Translations under genes and position numbers: made by a program
Notes under the pieces: generated by a model
Seen by the model: the letters and a program-made list of their open reading frames with translations, nothing else
What the model was told of the DNA's origin: nothing
Databases searched by the model: none
In this document: positions 1-9,339 of the stretch, piece after piece
Layout: every line of letters starts with the position of its first letter
Numbering within the stretch: the first letter of the stretch is position 1
Assembly: GCF_002939705.1 (NCBI RefSeq)
Contig: NZ_MDCB01000002.1
Location: 248,001 to 312,000 of the forward strand
Length of the DNA: 64,000 nt
DNA from: Xanthomonas albilineans
Lineage (GTDB): Bacteria; Pseudomonadota; Gammaproteobacteria; Xanthomonadales; Xanthomonadaceae
Reading direction: 5' to 3'

Positions 1-816
1 GCAGGCTTGCAGCACCTGCTGCAGGACCGCACGCAGCGCGGCGGCATGCGCGGGTTGCCAGGGCGAGGGCCATGTGGCGGGTGAGATCGTCTCCGGTTCG
101 TGCATGTAGCCGCGGCAGGCCAGCTCCATCTGGATCGCGTGCACGCCTTGCGCGGGCGCGGCGTGATGGCGGGTACTCCAGCCGCCCTTGAAGCGGCCGT
201 TGCGCACATGGCTGAAACCGCTGTTGGCGCATACGTGCTCGACTGCGTCGGTCAGCGCGGGCGCGCAACTGCCGTCGAGCGCACCGTCCGGGCCGGCGCT
301 GCCGATGTTGAACTGCGGCAGTTCGCCGTCGAACAGGTGCGGAATGCGCGAGCGGATCGAATGTGCGTCGTACACCACGATCGCCTGATGTCGCGCACGC
401 AGACGCGCGATCTCGGTGTCGAGCGCCGCGTGATATGGCGCGAACCAGCGCGCGCGCCGTTCGGCGATCTCGTCCGCATCCGGTTCGGTGCCGGGTCGAT
501 ACAGCGGCTGTGCGTCGAAGGTGGTCAGCGGGCACAGTCCGGTGGTGTTTTGTCCGGGATACAACGAGATCCCGGCCGGATCGCGGTTGACGTCGATGAC
601 CGAACGCGAGATCGTGGTGCGCACCGTGGTAGCGCCCAGCGTGCTGGCGAATTCGTACAGAAGATGCACCCACCAATCGGCATCGCGCTGCGCCAGCCAT
701 GGCGAGACGAAGCGGTCTGCCATCAGGGCCGGCAATTCGGTGCCGGTGTGCGGAAAGCTGACGATCAGCGGCGCATTACCGCGGTGCACATTTAGCCAGT
801 CGGGTCTGGATGTCAT
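1..816 (-). CDS. hutG: N-formylglutamate deformylase (3' end beyond window)
   Basis: Reading leftwards from the ATG at 816, 272 codons stay open to the window edge, close to the usual 265-285 residues, so only the last few codons are missing. HutG hydrolyses N-formyl-L-glutamate to glutamate and formate, the last step of the two-step branch of histidine degradation. The translation begins MTSRPDWLNVHRGNAPL and carries the family motifs SFPHTGTELP near residue 20 and VVYDAHSIRSRIPHLFDG near 145, which hold conserved His and Asp residues. It lies 82 bases after hutH on the same strand, so it is probably the third gene of a hutI-hutH-hutG operon. The formiminoglutamate deiminase HutF that makes its substrate is encoded at 3.7-5.1 kb. 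hutU is not seen and probably lies just outside the left edge. Confidence 0.92.
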   Translation of the reverse strand, partial: MTSRPDWLNVHRGNAPLIVSFPHTGTELPALMADRFVSPWLAQRDADWWVHLLYEFASTLGATTVRTTISRSVIDVNRDPAGISLYPGQNTTGLCPLTTFDAQPLYRPGTEPDADEIAERRARWFAPYHAALDTEIARLRARHQAIVVYDAHSIRSRIPHLFDGELPQFNIGSAGPDGALDGSCAPALTDAVEHVCANSGFSHVRNGRFKGGWSTRHHAAPAQGVHAIQMELACRGYMHEPETISPATWPSPWQPAHAAALRAVLQQVLQAC

Positions 817-898
817 CGGGGCCTCGGGGGTTGATCCGGGAGCGGCTTTCGCTGCGATGGGGGTTGTCGTTCCGACTGAAAAAATCGCGTCTGCACGG

Positions 899-2443
899 TC
901 AGATGGCAGAGCTGACGTCTGGCAGCCGCATGCTGACTGCTTCGGCCAATGCACCCTCGCGTACCAGCGCGGTGGCGGTGCACATGTCCGGATGGAAGTA
1001 GCGATCGTCCTGCAGCGTCGGTACGCGTGCGCGCAGCAGCGCACGCGCCGCTTCCAGCGCGGCGCTGGAGGTCAGCGACGTGTGGAAATCGCAACCTTGC
1101 ACGGCGGCGAGCAACTCGATGCCGACCACGTTGGCCGCGTTTTCGGCCATCGGTAACAGGCGCCTTGCACCATGCGCGGCCATCGACACGTGGTCTTCTT
1201 GGTTGGCCGAGGTCGGGATCGAATCGACGCTGGCCGGGTAGGCGCGTTGCTTGTTTTCCGAAACCAGCGCCGCGGCGGTGACCTGTGGGATCATGAAGCC
1301 GGAATTGAGGCCGGGCTTCGGAGTCAGAAACGCCGGCAGTCCGGACAGCGCCGGATCCACCAGCATGGCGACGCGGCGCTCGCTGATCGCGCCGATTTCG
1401 CACACTGCCAGTGCCAGCATGTCGGCGGCGAAGGCGACCGGCTCGGCATGGAAGTTGCCACCTGACAGTGCCTCGCCAGTATCGCTGAACACCAGCGGGT
1501 TGTCGGATACCCCATTGGCTTCGGTCGCCAGGGTGATGGCGGCCTGGCGCATCACGTCCAGCGCGGCGCCCATCACCTGCGGCTGGCAGCGCAGACAGTA
1601 CGGATCCTGCACGCGCACATCGTTGTCGCGGTGCGAATCGCGAATCGCCGAGTCGCGCATCAGCTCGCGCAGCGCGGCGGCGGTGGCGATCTGTCCGGGC
1701 TGGCCGCGCAGCGCATGGATGCGTGGGTCGAATGGGGTGTCCGAGCCTTTCGCCGCCTCGGTGGAGAGTGCGCCAGTGACGAGTGCGGCCTGGAACACCC
1801 GCTCGATCTCGAACAGCCCGGCCAGCGCATAAGCGGTGGAGTATTGGGTGCCATTGAGCAGCGCCAGGCCTTCCTTCGCGCCAAGCGACAGCGGTTGCAG
1901 CCCGGCCTGGGCCAGCGCCTGCGCAGCCGGCAAACGCGCGCCAGCGACGAAGGCTTCACCGACACCGAGCATCACCGTGGCCAGGTGCGCCAGCGGTGCC
2001 AGGTCGCCGGAGGCGCCGACCGAGCCTTGGCACGGCACCACCGGGATCACTTCGTGGCGCAGCAGCGCCTCCAGCAGTGCCAGCGTCGGCGCACGCACGC
2101 CGGAGGCGCCTTGCGCCAGGCTTGCCAGTTTCAGCGCCATCATCAACCGCACCACCGGCACCGGCATCGGCGCACCGACTCCCGCCGCGTGCGAGAGCAC
2201 GATATTGCGTTGCAGTACGTCCAGGTCGTTGCGTTCGATGCGCACGCTGGCCAGCTTGCCGAAGCCGGTGTTGATGCCATACACCGGTGCGCCACGGGCG
2301 ACGATGGCCTCCACCGTCTGCGCACTGCGCAACACCGCATCGGCACAGGCCGGATCCAGGCGCAGGCCGGCACCGCGGTACACGGCGCGCCACTGCGCCA
2401 GGCTCACCGCACCGGGGCGCAGCAGGATCTCGTTGTCGCTCAT
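899..2443 (-). CDS. hutH: Histidine ammonia-lyase (histidase)
   Basis: The 514-residue protein catalyses the non-oxidative deamination of L-histidine to urocanate and ammonia, the entry step of the Hut pathway, in the cytoplasm. The electrophilic MIO cofactor forms from the Ala-Ser-Gly triad seen at residues 144-146 in [12 protein letters not shown]. The active-site stretch [10 protein letters not shown] near residue 55 and the [14 protein letters not shown] motif in the C-terminal half are also present. Length matches the family (about 510). Its ATG overlaps the stop of hutI by 4 bases (ATGA at 2440-2443), so the two are translationally coupled. Confidence 0.97.
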   Translation of the reverse strand: MSDNEILLRPGAVSLAQWRAVYRGAGLRLDPACADAVLRSAQTVEAIVARGAPVYGINTGFGKLASVRIERNDLDVLQRNIVLSHAAGVGAPMPVPVVRLMMALKLASLAQGASGVRAPTLALLEALLRHEVIPVVPCQGSVGASGDLAPLAHLATVMLGVGEAFVAGARLPAAQALAQAGLQPLSLGAKEGLALLNGTQYSTAYALAGLFEIERVFQAALVTGALSTEAAKGSDTPFDPRIHALRGQPGQIATAAALRELMRDSAIRDSHRDNDVRVQDPYCLRCQPQVMGAALDVMRQAAITLATEANGVSDNPLVFSDTGEALSGGNFHAEPVAFAADMLALAVCEIGAISERRVAMLVDPALSGLPAFLTPKPGLNSGFMIPQVTAAALVSENKQRAYPASVDSIPTSANQEDHVSMAAHGARRLLPMAENAANVVGIELLAAVQGCDFHTSLTSSAALEAARALLRARVPTLQDDRYFHPDMCTATALVREGALAEAVSMRLPDVSSAI

Positions 2444-3642
2444 TGTCCTCTCCAGATACGCGCATGCAGCGGGTTGAAGCCCATGCGATAGACCAACTCA
2501 GCCGGTTCTTCGATGTCCCAGATCGTCAGATCGCAACTCAGCCCGGCGCGCAGGCGACCGATCCGGTCCTGGCGTCCGAGCGCGCGCGCCGCCTCACGGG
2601 TGAAGCCGGCGATACATTCGGCCACGGTCAGGCGGAACAGCGTCGCGGCCAGATTCATCGCCAGCAATGGGCTGGTCAGCGGCGAGGTGCCGGGATTGCA
2701 GTCGGTGGCCAGCGCGCGCGGTACGCCGGCCGCACGCAGCGCGGCGATGGGCGGCAGTTGCGTGTCGCGGGTGAAGTAGAACGCGCCCGGCAACAGCACC
2801 GCGACGGTGCCGCTGGCGGCCATCGCGGCGATACCCGCAGCGTCCAGGTATTCGAGGTGATCGGCCGAGCGCGCGCCGTAGCGCGCAGCCAAGGCCGCGC
2901 CGCCCTGATTGGAGAGTTGCTCGGCATGGATCTTCAACGCCAGCCCATGGCGCTGCGCGGCCTGGAACACCTGCTCGGTTTGCGCTGGAGTGAATGCCAG
3001 ATGCTCGCAGAAAACGTCCACCGCCTCGGCCAGGCCTTGCGCGGCGACTGCCGGGATCATCCGTTCGCAGACCTCGTCGATGTAGGTCTGCGCCTGGCCG
3101 TCGGGTGGCACCGCATGCGCGCCGAGGAACGTCGGCGACACCGCCACCGCGCGTAGTTCGCCCAGGCGCCGCGCCACGCGCAGCAGGCGCAGTTCGTCCT
3201 CCAGGGTCAGGCCGTAGCCGGACTTGATCTCCACCGTGGTCACGCCCTCGGCCAGCAGGGCGTCTAGTCGCGGCAGGCTGGCGGCGAGCAGGGTGTCCTC
3301 GTCGGCGGCACGCGTGGCGCGCACTGTGGAGACGATGCCGCCGCCAGCGCGGGCGATGTCGGCATAGCTGACGCCGTGCAGGCGCTGCTCGAATTCGCCG
3401 GCGCGGTTGCCGGCGTAGACCAGATGCGTGTGGCAGTCGATCAAGCCAGGGCCGATCCAGCGTCCACCGCAGTCGATGCTACGTTGCGCGGCCAGCGGAG
3501 CCGGCAATTTCGCCGCAGCTCCCGCGTAGACGATACGACCGTCGCGGCAGGCGACCACGCCGTCATGGACCAGGCCCAACCCGCCGTCTTCGGCGTCCAG
3601 CGTCATCAGGTGCGCATTGTGCCAAAGCGTGTCGCAGTGCAT
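2440..3642 (-). CDS. hutI: Imidazolonepropionase
   Basis: This 400-residue amidohydrolase-fold enzyme opens the ring of 4-imidazolone-5-propionate to give N-formimino-L-glutamate, the third step of histidine degradation. The metal-binding motif [10 protein letters not shown] places His71 and His73 as metal ligands, EIKSGYGL near residue 138 is the substrate-binding loop, and ATDCNPGTS near residue 315 holds the late catalytic Asp. It is the first gene of the leftward hutI-hutH-hutG unit. Its start is 63 bases from the GTG of the divergent hutF, and the intervening DNA carries a palindromic operator candidate at 3669-3680. Confidence 0.97.
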   Translation of the reverse strand: MHCDTLWHNAHLMTLDAEDGGLGLVHDGVVACRDGRIVYAGAAAKLPAPLAAQRSIDCGGRWIGPGLIDCHTHLVYAGNRAGEFEQRLHGVSYADIARAGGGIVSTVRATRAADEDTLLAASLPRLDALLAEGVTTVEIKSGYGLTLEDELRLLRVARRLGELRAVAVSPTFLGAHAVPPDGQAQTYIDEVCERMIPAVAAQGLAEAVDVFCEHLAFTPAQTEQVFQAAQRHGLALKIHAEQLSNQGGAALAARYGARSADHLEYLDAAGIAAMAASGTVAVLLPGAFYFTRDTQLPPIAALRAAGVPRALATDCNPGTSPLTSPLLAMNLAATLFRLTVAECIAGFTREAARALGRQDRIGRLRAGLSCDLTIWDIEEPAELVYRMGFNPLHARIWRGQ

Positions 3643-3668
3643 GGTCGCGGGCAGGCTCGTTGGCTATT

Positions 3669-3680
3669 TTGTATATACAA
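3669..3680. promoter_or_regulatory. Probable HutC operator between hutI and hutF
   Basis: TTGTATATACAA is a perfect 12-bp palindrome at the centre of the hutI-hutF divergent promoter region. It fits the GTnTAnAC core of operators bound by the HutC subfamily of GntR regulators, and a hutC gene follows hutF. The inferred role is urocanate-relieved repression of both transcription units. Confidence 0.75.
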
Positions 3681-3705
3681 TATTGCGGTCGATAAAGGGT
3701 GTCCA

Positions 3706-5103
3706 GTGCAGACCCAGGTGCAGCAAGCGGTGGACGGAAACGAGACGGCGAGCGGGTTCTGGTGCGCGCACGCGTTGTTGCCGCAGGGATGGGCGCGGGA
3801 TGTGCGGATTGCCGTTCGCGGCGGGCGGATCGCCGCGCTGGAGATCGGCGTGGCGGCGGTGTCCGGCGATCGGTGCATGGCAATCGCGCTGCCTGGACTC
3901 GGCAATCTGCACAGTCACGCTTTTCAACGCGGCATGGCTGGCCTTACCGAGATCGGGGGGCGCAGCGGCGATAGTTTCTGGAGCTGGCGCGAGTTGATGT
4001 ACCGCTTTGTGCAGCGGCTTGATCCGGATAGCATGCAGGCCATTGCCGAGCAGGCTTATGTGGAGATGCTCGAAGCCGGCTTCACCCGTGTCGGCGAATT
4101 CCACTATCTGCACCATGGGCCCGATGGTCGGCCCTACACCGACCGCGCCGAGATGGCGCAGCGCTTGGTCGCGGCGGCGCAGACCAGCGGCATCGGCCTG
4201 ACCTTGCTGCCGGTGTTCTATGCGCATGCCGATTTCGGCGGCGTTGCACCGCACCCGGCACAGCAGCGCTTGCTGCACGATATCGACGGGTATGCCGATT
4301 TGCTCGACGGCAGTCGCCACGCCTTACGCGGACTGGACGATGCGGTGCTGGGGATCGCCCCGCACAGCTTGCGTGCGGTTACTCCGGAGCAACTGGCGGC
4401 GTTGCTGCCGCTGTGCGATGGCCCGGTGCATCTGCACATCGCCGAACAGACCCGCGAGGTGGAGGCTTGTCTGGCCTGGAGCGGGCAGCGGCCCGTGCAG
4501 TGGCTGCTCGCGCATGCGCCGGTGGATGCGCGCTGGTGTCTGGTCCACGCCACCCATGTCGATGCCGACGAAGTGCGGGGCATCGCCGCCAGCGGTGCGG
4601 TGGTCGGCCTGTGCCCGATCACCGAGGCCAATCTCGGCGACGGGCTGTTCCCGCTGCCTGACTTCCTCGATGCCGGTGGCCGTATCGGTGTCGGTTCCGA
4701 CTCCAACGTGTTGATCGATGCGGCCGAAGAACTGCGTCTGCTCGAATACGGCCAGCGTTTGACGTTGCGCGGTCGCAACGTCCTCACCCGCGCCGACGGG
4801 CTCTCCAGCGGCCGTTTTCTGTTCCAGTGCGCGGCGCGGGGTGCGGCGCAGGCGCTGGGGGTCGAGCAGGGGCTGCGCGTCGGCGCGTGGGCCGATCTGG
4901 TCGAGCTGGATGCTGCGCATCCGGCGCTGCAGGCACGCGCAGACGATGCCTGGCTGGACAGTTGGATTTTCGCAGCACGTGGCGGTGTGGTTCGTTCGGT
5001 CTGGCGGTACGGCCGCCAATGGGTGCACGATGGCCGTCACCTGCAACGCGAAGCGGTCGCCGCGCGCTATGCGCATGCGCTCGACAGGCTGCTGAATACA
5101 TGA
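3706..5103 (+). CDS. hutF: Formimidoylglutamate deiminase
   Basis: HutF converts N-formimino-L-glutamate to N-formyl-L-glutamate plus ammonia, feeding HutG. The open frame extends much further upstream, but it there lies antisense to hutI and crosses the operator. The GTG at 3706, preceded by AAAGGG with 6 bases spacing, gives 465 residues, near the usual 450-460; GTG 3718 and 3730 are alternatives. The amidohydrolase metal motif GNLHSHAFQRGMAG (His69, His71 from this start), the LHIAEQ motif and the late GVGSDSNV segment with its conserved Asp are all present. HutC follows 49 bases downstream on the same strand. Confidence 0.94.
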   Translation: MQTQVQQAVDGNETASGFWCAHALLPQGWARDVRIAVRGGRIAALEIGVAAVSGDRCMAIALPGLGNLHSHAFQRGMAGLTEIGGRSGDSFWSWRELMYRFVQRLDPDSMQAIAEQAYVEMLEAGFTRVGEFHYLHHGPDGRPYTDRAEMAQRLVAAAQTSGIGLTLLPVFYAHADFGGVAPHPAQQRLLHDIDGYADLLDGSRHALRGLDDAVLGIAPHSLRAVTPEQLAALLPLCDGPVHLHIAEQTREVEACLAWSGQRPVQWLLAHAPVDARWCLVHATHVDADEVRGIAASGAVVGLCPITEANLGDGLFPLPDFLDAGGRIGVGSDSNVLIDAAEELRLLEYGQRLTLRGRNVLTRADGLSSGRFLFQCAARGAAQALGVEQGLRVGAWADLVELDAAHPALQARADDAWLDSWIFAARGGVVRSVWRYGRQWVHDGRHLQREAVAARYAHALDRLLNT

Positions 5104-5152
5104 GCATGCGTATCTGCACCCGCAGTGCTCGCTGCGAATGCCGGGGTTGCCG

Positions 5153-5884
5153 ATGAACTCGGACCGTCCCGCGATCCCGCTCAACCAACGTATCCGCTGC
5201 GAGATCGAAGCGCGTATCCGTAGCGGCGCGTGGCCTCCGGGCCACCGGATTCCGTTCGAGCACGAATTGATGGCGCAATACGGTTGTTCGCGGATGACGG
5301 TCAACAAGGTGCTGGCTCTGCTGGCCGATGCCGGCATGATTGAGCGTCGGCGGCGTGCTGGCTCGTTCGTGGCGCGCCCGCATCCGCACATGGAGCAGGC
5401 TGCGTTGGAAATCCCGGACATCCCGGTCGAGGTCGCCGCGCGTGGCCATGCCTACCGTTTCGTGTTGCTCGAACGCCAGCAGCGCGCTGCGCACTCGGCA
5501 CGGCCACAGGAGCAGGACGTCGCCACGGGAGGGACTTTGCTGGCCTTGCATTGCCTGCATTTCGCCGATGGCCGCCCATTCGCATTGGAAGAACGGGTGA
5601 TCAACCCGGTGGCGGTACCGGAAGCCTTGCAGATGGATTTCGCGATCACCGCGCCGGGCAGTTGGCTGTTGCAACACGTGTCCTGGACGCGCGCAGAACA
5701 CCGCATCAGTGCAGTTGGCGTCGACGCCGCGCAGGCCGCGTGGTTGCAAGTGGCGGCAGGCACAGCCTGCCTGTCGATCGATCGCCGCACCTGGCGTGGC
5801 GAGCTGCCGGTGACCTTCGTGCGTCAGGTGTTCCTCGGCGACACGTACGATCTGGTCGCGCGGTTCTCGCCTGGTGAGCGTTGA
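5153..5884 (+). CDS. hutC: Histidine utilisation repressor HutC (GntR family)
   Basis: The protein has an N-terminal GntR winged helix-turn-helix (LNQRIRCEIEARIRSG, then LMAQYGCSRMTVNKVLALLA) followed by a UTRA-type ligand-binding domain ending in TFVRQVFLGDTYDL. It is typical of HutC, which represses hut genes until urocanate binds. The ATG at 5153 gives MNSDRPAIPLNQRI, the usual HutC N-terminus, with CCGGGG upstream; an in-frame ATG at 5138 is the alternative. It is cotranscribed with hutF, so the repressor is likely autoregulated from the operator at 3669-3680. Confidence 0.92.
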   Translation: MNSDRPAIPLNQRIRCEIEARIRSGAWPPGHRIPFEHELMAQYGCSRMTVNKVLALLADAGMIERRRRAGSFVARPHPHMEQAALEIPDIPVEVAARGHAYRFVLLERQQRAAHSARPQEQDVATGGTLLALHCLHFADGRPFALEERVINPVAVPEALQMDFAITAPGSWLLQHVSWTRAEHRISAVGVDAAQAAWLQVAAGTACLSIDRRTWRGELPVTFVRQVFLGDTYDLVARFSPGER

Positions 5885-6019
5885 GGCGCTGCGGATGCCG
5901 TTGTGGCACCCGCTCCGGCACCATACTCCAGCGTGCGTTTGTCCTGTTCGCCGCTCTCTGGCAAGTTAGTACCGAGGGCGGGCCAAGGGCCGTGGCCACG
6001 GGACGAGGGATAGCTGGGC

Positions 6020-8008
6020 ATGACGTATTTCGTGACAGGCGCTACCGGCTTCATCGGCCGCTATCTGATGACCAATCTGCTGCGACGCAAAGGCATCGTG
6101 CATGTGCTGTTGCGTAAGGATTCGCAGCGCAAGTTCGATGCGTTGGTGCGCGAGCAGGGTTGGGATCCCAAGCGCCTGGTGGTGATGCATGGGGATGTGA
6201 GCAGCGCGTCTTGTGGGCTGGACGTGGCGCAGTGCAAGGCGCTCAATGGCAAGGTCAAGCACTTCTTCCACTTGGCCGGGCTTTACGATCTTACCGCCAA
6301 GGCCCAGGCGCAACGCCTCGCCAATCTCGACGGCACGCGCAATGCGCTGGAACTGGCTACGCAGATCGGCGCTGGTGTGTTCCACCACACCAGTTCGATC
6401 GTGGTGGCCGGGCTGTACCCGGGTGTTTTCCGCGAGGATATGTTCGAGGAAGCCGAGGGGCTGGACGATCCCTATCTGCGTACCAAGCACGACGCCGAGG
6501 CGCTGGTGCGCGCCGAGACGCGGATCAAGTGGCGTATCTATCGCCCGGCGATGGTGGTCGGCGATTCGCGCAGCGGCGCCATGGACAAGATCGACGGCCC
6601 GTATTACTTCTTCCCGCTGATCAAGAAGCTGCGTCAGCTATTGCCGCCGTGGGCGCCGATGCTGGGCATCGAAGGGGGGCGGATCAATCTGGTGCCGGTG
6701 GATTTCGTCGCCGATGCGATGGACCACATCGCGCATAAACCCAAGCTCGATGGCCAAACCTTCCACTTGACCGATCCGGAGCCGCGGCGCATGGGCGAGT
6801 TGCTCAACATCTTTTGCCGCGCTGGCCATGCACCGGAAATGACCTTGCGGGTGGATGCGCGGATGTTTGCCTTCGTGCCTGCCAATATTCGCGACGCGAT
6901 CGGCAGCCTGCCGCCGATCCAGCGCTTCACCGGCATGCTGCTGCGGGATTTACGTATCCCGCGCGAGGTGCTGAAGTTCATTACGTATCCGACCCGCTTT
7001 GATAGCCGCCAGACCGAGCGCGCACTCAAGGACAGCGGCATTACGTTGCCGCGGCTGGAAGACTACGCCTGGCGTCTGTGGGACTACTGGGAACGGCAGT
7101 TGGACCCGGACCTGTTCGTCGACCGCTCGCTCAAGGGCAAGGTGCGCGGCAAAGTGGTGTTGATCACCGGCGGCTCGTCGGGCATCGGCCTGGCCACCGC
7201 ACAGCGCGTTGCCGAGGCCGGGGCCATCACCCTGATCGTTGCGCGCGGCGAACAGGAACTGCATGCCGCACGCGATGCGATGAACGCCAAGGGCGGCAAG
7301 GTGTTCGCCTATACCGCCGACCTGTCGGATCTGGACGAGTGCGACCGCCTGCTCAAGACCGTGCTCCAAGCGCATGGCCGCGTCGACGTATTGATCAACA
7401 ATGCTGGTCGCTCGATCCGCCGCTCGATCGAACTCAGCTACGACCGCTTCCACGATTTCGAGCGGACCATGCAACTGAACTACTTCGGTAGTCTGCGCTT
7501 GATCATGGGTGTGCTGCCAGGCATGACCGCGCGGCGCAAGGGGCACATCATCAACGTCAGCTCGATCGGCGTGTTGGCCAATTCGCCGCGCTTCTCCGCG
7601 TATGTCGCTTCCAAGGCGGCGCTGGACGCCTGGAGCCGCTGTGCGCAGGGCGAACTGTCGAGCAAGGGCATCAGCTTCACCACGGTCAACATGCCGCTGG
7701 TGAAGACGCCGATGATCGCTCCGACCAAGATGTACGACAACGTGCCGACGTTGAGCGTCGATGAGGCCGCCGACCTGATGGTCAAGGCGATCATCGAGCG
7801 CCCCAGTCGCGTGGCGACGCGTCTGGGCATCTTTGCCGCGCTGGTCAACGCGTTGGCGCCAAAGGCCTACGAGGTGGTGATGAACACCGCCTTCGAATTG
7901 TTCCCGGATTCGGCCGCCGCCAAGGGCGACCGCAAGGCACTGCGCGAAGCCAAGCCCAGCCAGGAGCAGATTGCCTTCGCCGCGCTGATGCGCGGGGTGC
8001 ATTGGTGA
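6020..8008 (+). CDS. Double-SDR reductase resembling alcohol-forming fatty acyl-CoA reductase
   Basis: This 662-residue protein fuses two Rossmann reductase modules. The N-terminal extended-SDR half begins with the NAD(P) motif TGATGFIGR (residues 6-14) and has a YLRTK catalytic Tyr152/Lys156 pair. The C-terminal classical-SDR half has TGGSSGIG near residue 383 and YVASK near 527. Length, domain order and many local motifs (FREDMFEEAE, MDKIDGPYYFF, RSIRRSIELSYDRFHDFER, terminal FAALMRG) match my recollection of the Marinobacter FAR enzymes (about 661 aa), which reduce fatty acyl-CoA/ACP to fatty alcohol. The fatty-alcohol role here is inference; many databases would call it only an SDR oxidoreductase. 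The ATG at 6020 has GAGGG upstream. It stands alone between hutC and an intergenic repeat. Confidence 0.8.
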   Translation: MTYFVTGATGFIGRYLMTNLLRRKGIVHVLLRKDSQRKFDALVREQGWDPKRLVVMHGDVSSASCGLDVAQCKALNGKVKHFFHLAGLYDLTAKAQAQRLANLDGTRNALELATQIGAGVFHHTSSIVVAGLYPGVFREDMFEEAEGLDDPYLRTKHDAEALVRAETRIKWRIYRPAMVVGDSRSGAMDKIDGPYYFFPLIKKLRQLLPPWAPMLGIEGGRINLVPVDFVADAMDHIAHKPKLDGQTFHLTDPEPRRMGELLNIFCRAGHAPEMTLRVDARMFAFVPANIRDAIGSLPPIQRFTGMLLRDLRIPREVLKFITYPTRFDSRQTERALKDSGITLPRLEDYAWRLWDYWERQLDPDLFVDRSLKGKVRGKVVLITGGSSGIGLATAQRVAEAGAITLIVARGEQELHAARDAMNAKGGKVFAYTADLSDLDECDRLLKTVLQAHGRVDVLINNAGRSIRRSIELSYDRFHDFERTMQLNYFGSLRLIMGVLPGMTARRKGHIINVSSIGVLANSPRFSAYVASKAALDAWSRCAQGELSSKGISFTTVNMPLVKTPMIAPTKMYDNVPTLSVDEAADLMVKAIIERPSRVATRLGIFAALVNALAPKAYEVVMNTAFELFPDSAAAKGDRKALREAKPSQEQIAFAALMRGVHW

Positions 8009-8180
8009 CGAAAGGTCTGTTTCTCGACGAGGGATTCGGGATTGGCAAGCGCTGTCTATTGATTTGCCGCGATGACACGCGTTGCGACCTTGCCGATGCG
8101 CTAGCGATGTGATGCATACCGGGGGGACGCTGCTGGCAACCTCCCTCTTGATGGATTCCGTTTTCGCGTTTGGCTCTGAG

Positions 8181-8330
8181 CTCAGTTAACGAAACGACGG
8201 CGTCGCTGCCAGATGGGCGCACGGGCGCTGACAGTGCTCGGAATCCTCATGCGCCACTGCACACGGCGGCTCCTGCGTGCTGTCCGCGCTCGCTGGACAG
8301 CGACGGACGATGTTTTGTTAGCCAGCTCTT
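8181..8330. repeat. Dispersed imperfect palindromic intergenic repeat, copy A
   Basis: The stretch holds segments such as AACGAAACGACGGCGTCGCT, GGAATCCTCATGCGCC, and CTGTCCGCGCTCGCTGGACA, which recur in the same order with mismatches at 21674-21800. Its two ends are imperfect inverted copies of each other (GTTAACGAAAC at the left, GTTTTGTTAGCC at the right). It accounts for about half of the 320-base gap between the reductase and the Mrr-like gene; in the rest (8009-8180) I see nothing clear. It resembles non-autonomous repeats scattered in Xanthomonas intergenic DNA. Confidence 0.6.
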
Positions 8331-9336
8331 AAAATGTTTGACACTGCCGCCAGCGTACCGGTTCAGCGTGGCCTGGGCGCGGGTTGAGTTGGATGCGAAC
8401 GCTCCGCAGCGAAGAATAGCGCTCCACCTCGTTGCAGATGCGCGGCCACACTTGGGCGTCTTCGCCGTTGCGGTCGATCACCAGCGTGATCGGTGTCTGC
8501 CAGATGCCGCGAATCACCCCTGGGGTTCGTGCCAGGGCTTTGGAGATCGAATGACGTTGGCTCTGCTCGCTCGCCGGGTCCGGTGGCGACACATCTGCAC
8601 GACTTTCAGCATGTCCATCCACGATGTGGCCGGTAATAGGCTGGGCTGAGTTGGTGCCGACCGTTGCCGCGCTGTGGGCTGCCACAGGTGTCTGCGCAAT
8701 CGCCACTAGGGCCGTGCTTGTTGCGGGCTCGGCCGCGCCGACGTGTTGTAGCAGGCCGCCGATGCCAAGTAAAAGTCCGAGGGTGAGCGCGGCCAGAGCC
8801 GCGATGCTGATATGCCGTTGTGCGCGTCGGCGGCTGGCGCCGACGACCCCGTCTTCCAGTTCGCTTGGCAGATATGGTTTGAGCATCGGCCAGATGCGGC
8901 GACCATCGAGGATCTCTACCGCCTGTTTCTCGGCGGCGGCGATGCCGTCGCGTTCCACCTTGCCTTCGGTGATCAGGATGCTACCCCGAGCGCCCATCAG
9001 CCGTGCAGTCGTACCTAATTCGTTGACTGCGCTTGAGCCGATCCGGTATGCGCGGCCGTGTTTGCACGACAGTAGCCAGCGCTCGCCGCCGCGCACCATC
9101 ACGAAATCGCTCTTTGGTTCCAGTGATGCGTCTTCTTCCACGATCGGGTCGTGGAGGTCGCGTTGCTCGCGCATCGCGCGCCGCACCATGCGGGAAAAAT
9201 CGCGCCAGTGCAGGCCCACCAGGGCATTCAGCCCGGCCGTGGTCTCGTTTTCGCGACGCCTGACCACCCAGAGGTAAAGGCTGGTGGCGAGCCATACCGT
9301 CACTGCCAATACTATTGCCACAATCCAGGAGGACAT
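8329..9336 (-). CDS. Membrane-anchored Mrr-type restriction-endonuclease-like protein
   Basis: The 335-residue protein starts at ATG 9336 with a transmembrane helix (SSWIVAIVLAVTVWLATSLY). A domain resembling Mrr_cat of PD-(D/E)xK nucleases follows at residues ~35-160: WRDFSRMVRRAM, then KSDFVMVRGGERWLLSCKHG, then ARGSILITEGKV. The Asp of SDF and the Lys of SCK fit the nuclease core, but the residue normally Gln/Glu before Lys is Ser-Cys, so catalysis is uncertain. A second hydrophobic helix lies near residue 190, and the C-terminal ~60 residues form a separate domain. A longer frame starting at 9366 would run through the inverted repeat at 9340-9373, so 9336 is preferred. No methylase or other defence gene is adjacent. 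Confidence 0.65.
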   Translation of the reverse strand: MSSWIVAIVLAVTVWLATSLYLWVVRRRENETTAGLNALVGLHWRDFSRMVRRAMREQRDLHDPIVEEDASLEPKSDFVMVRGGERWLLSCKHGRAYRIGSSAVNELGTTARLMGARGSILITEGKVERDGIAAAEKQAVEILDGRRIWPMLKPYLPSELEDGVVGASRRRAQRHISIAALAALTLGLLLGIGGLLQHVGAAEPATSTALVAIAQTPVAAHSAATVGTNSAQPITGHIVDGHAESRADVSPPDPASEQSQRHSISKALARTPGVIRGIWQTPITLVIDRNGEDAQVWPRICNEVERYSSLRSVRIQLNPRPGHAEPVRWRQCQTF

Positions 9337-9339
9337 GCT

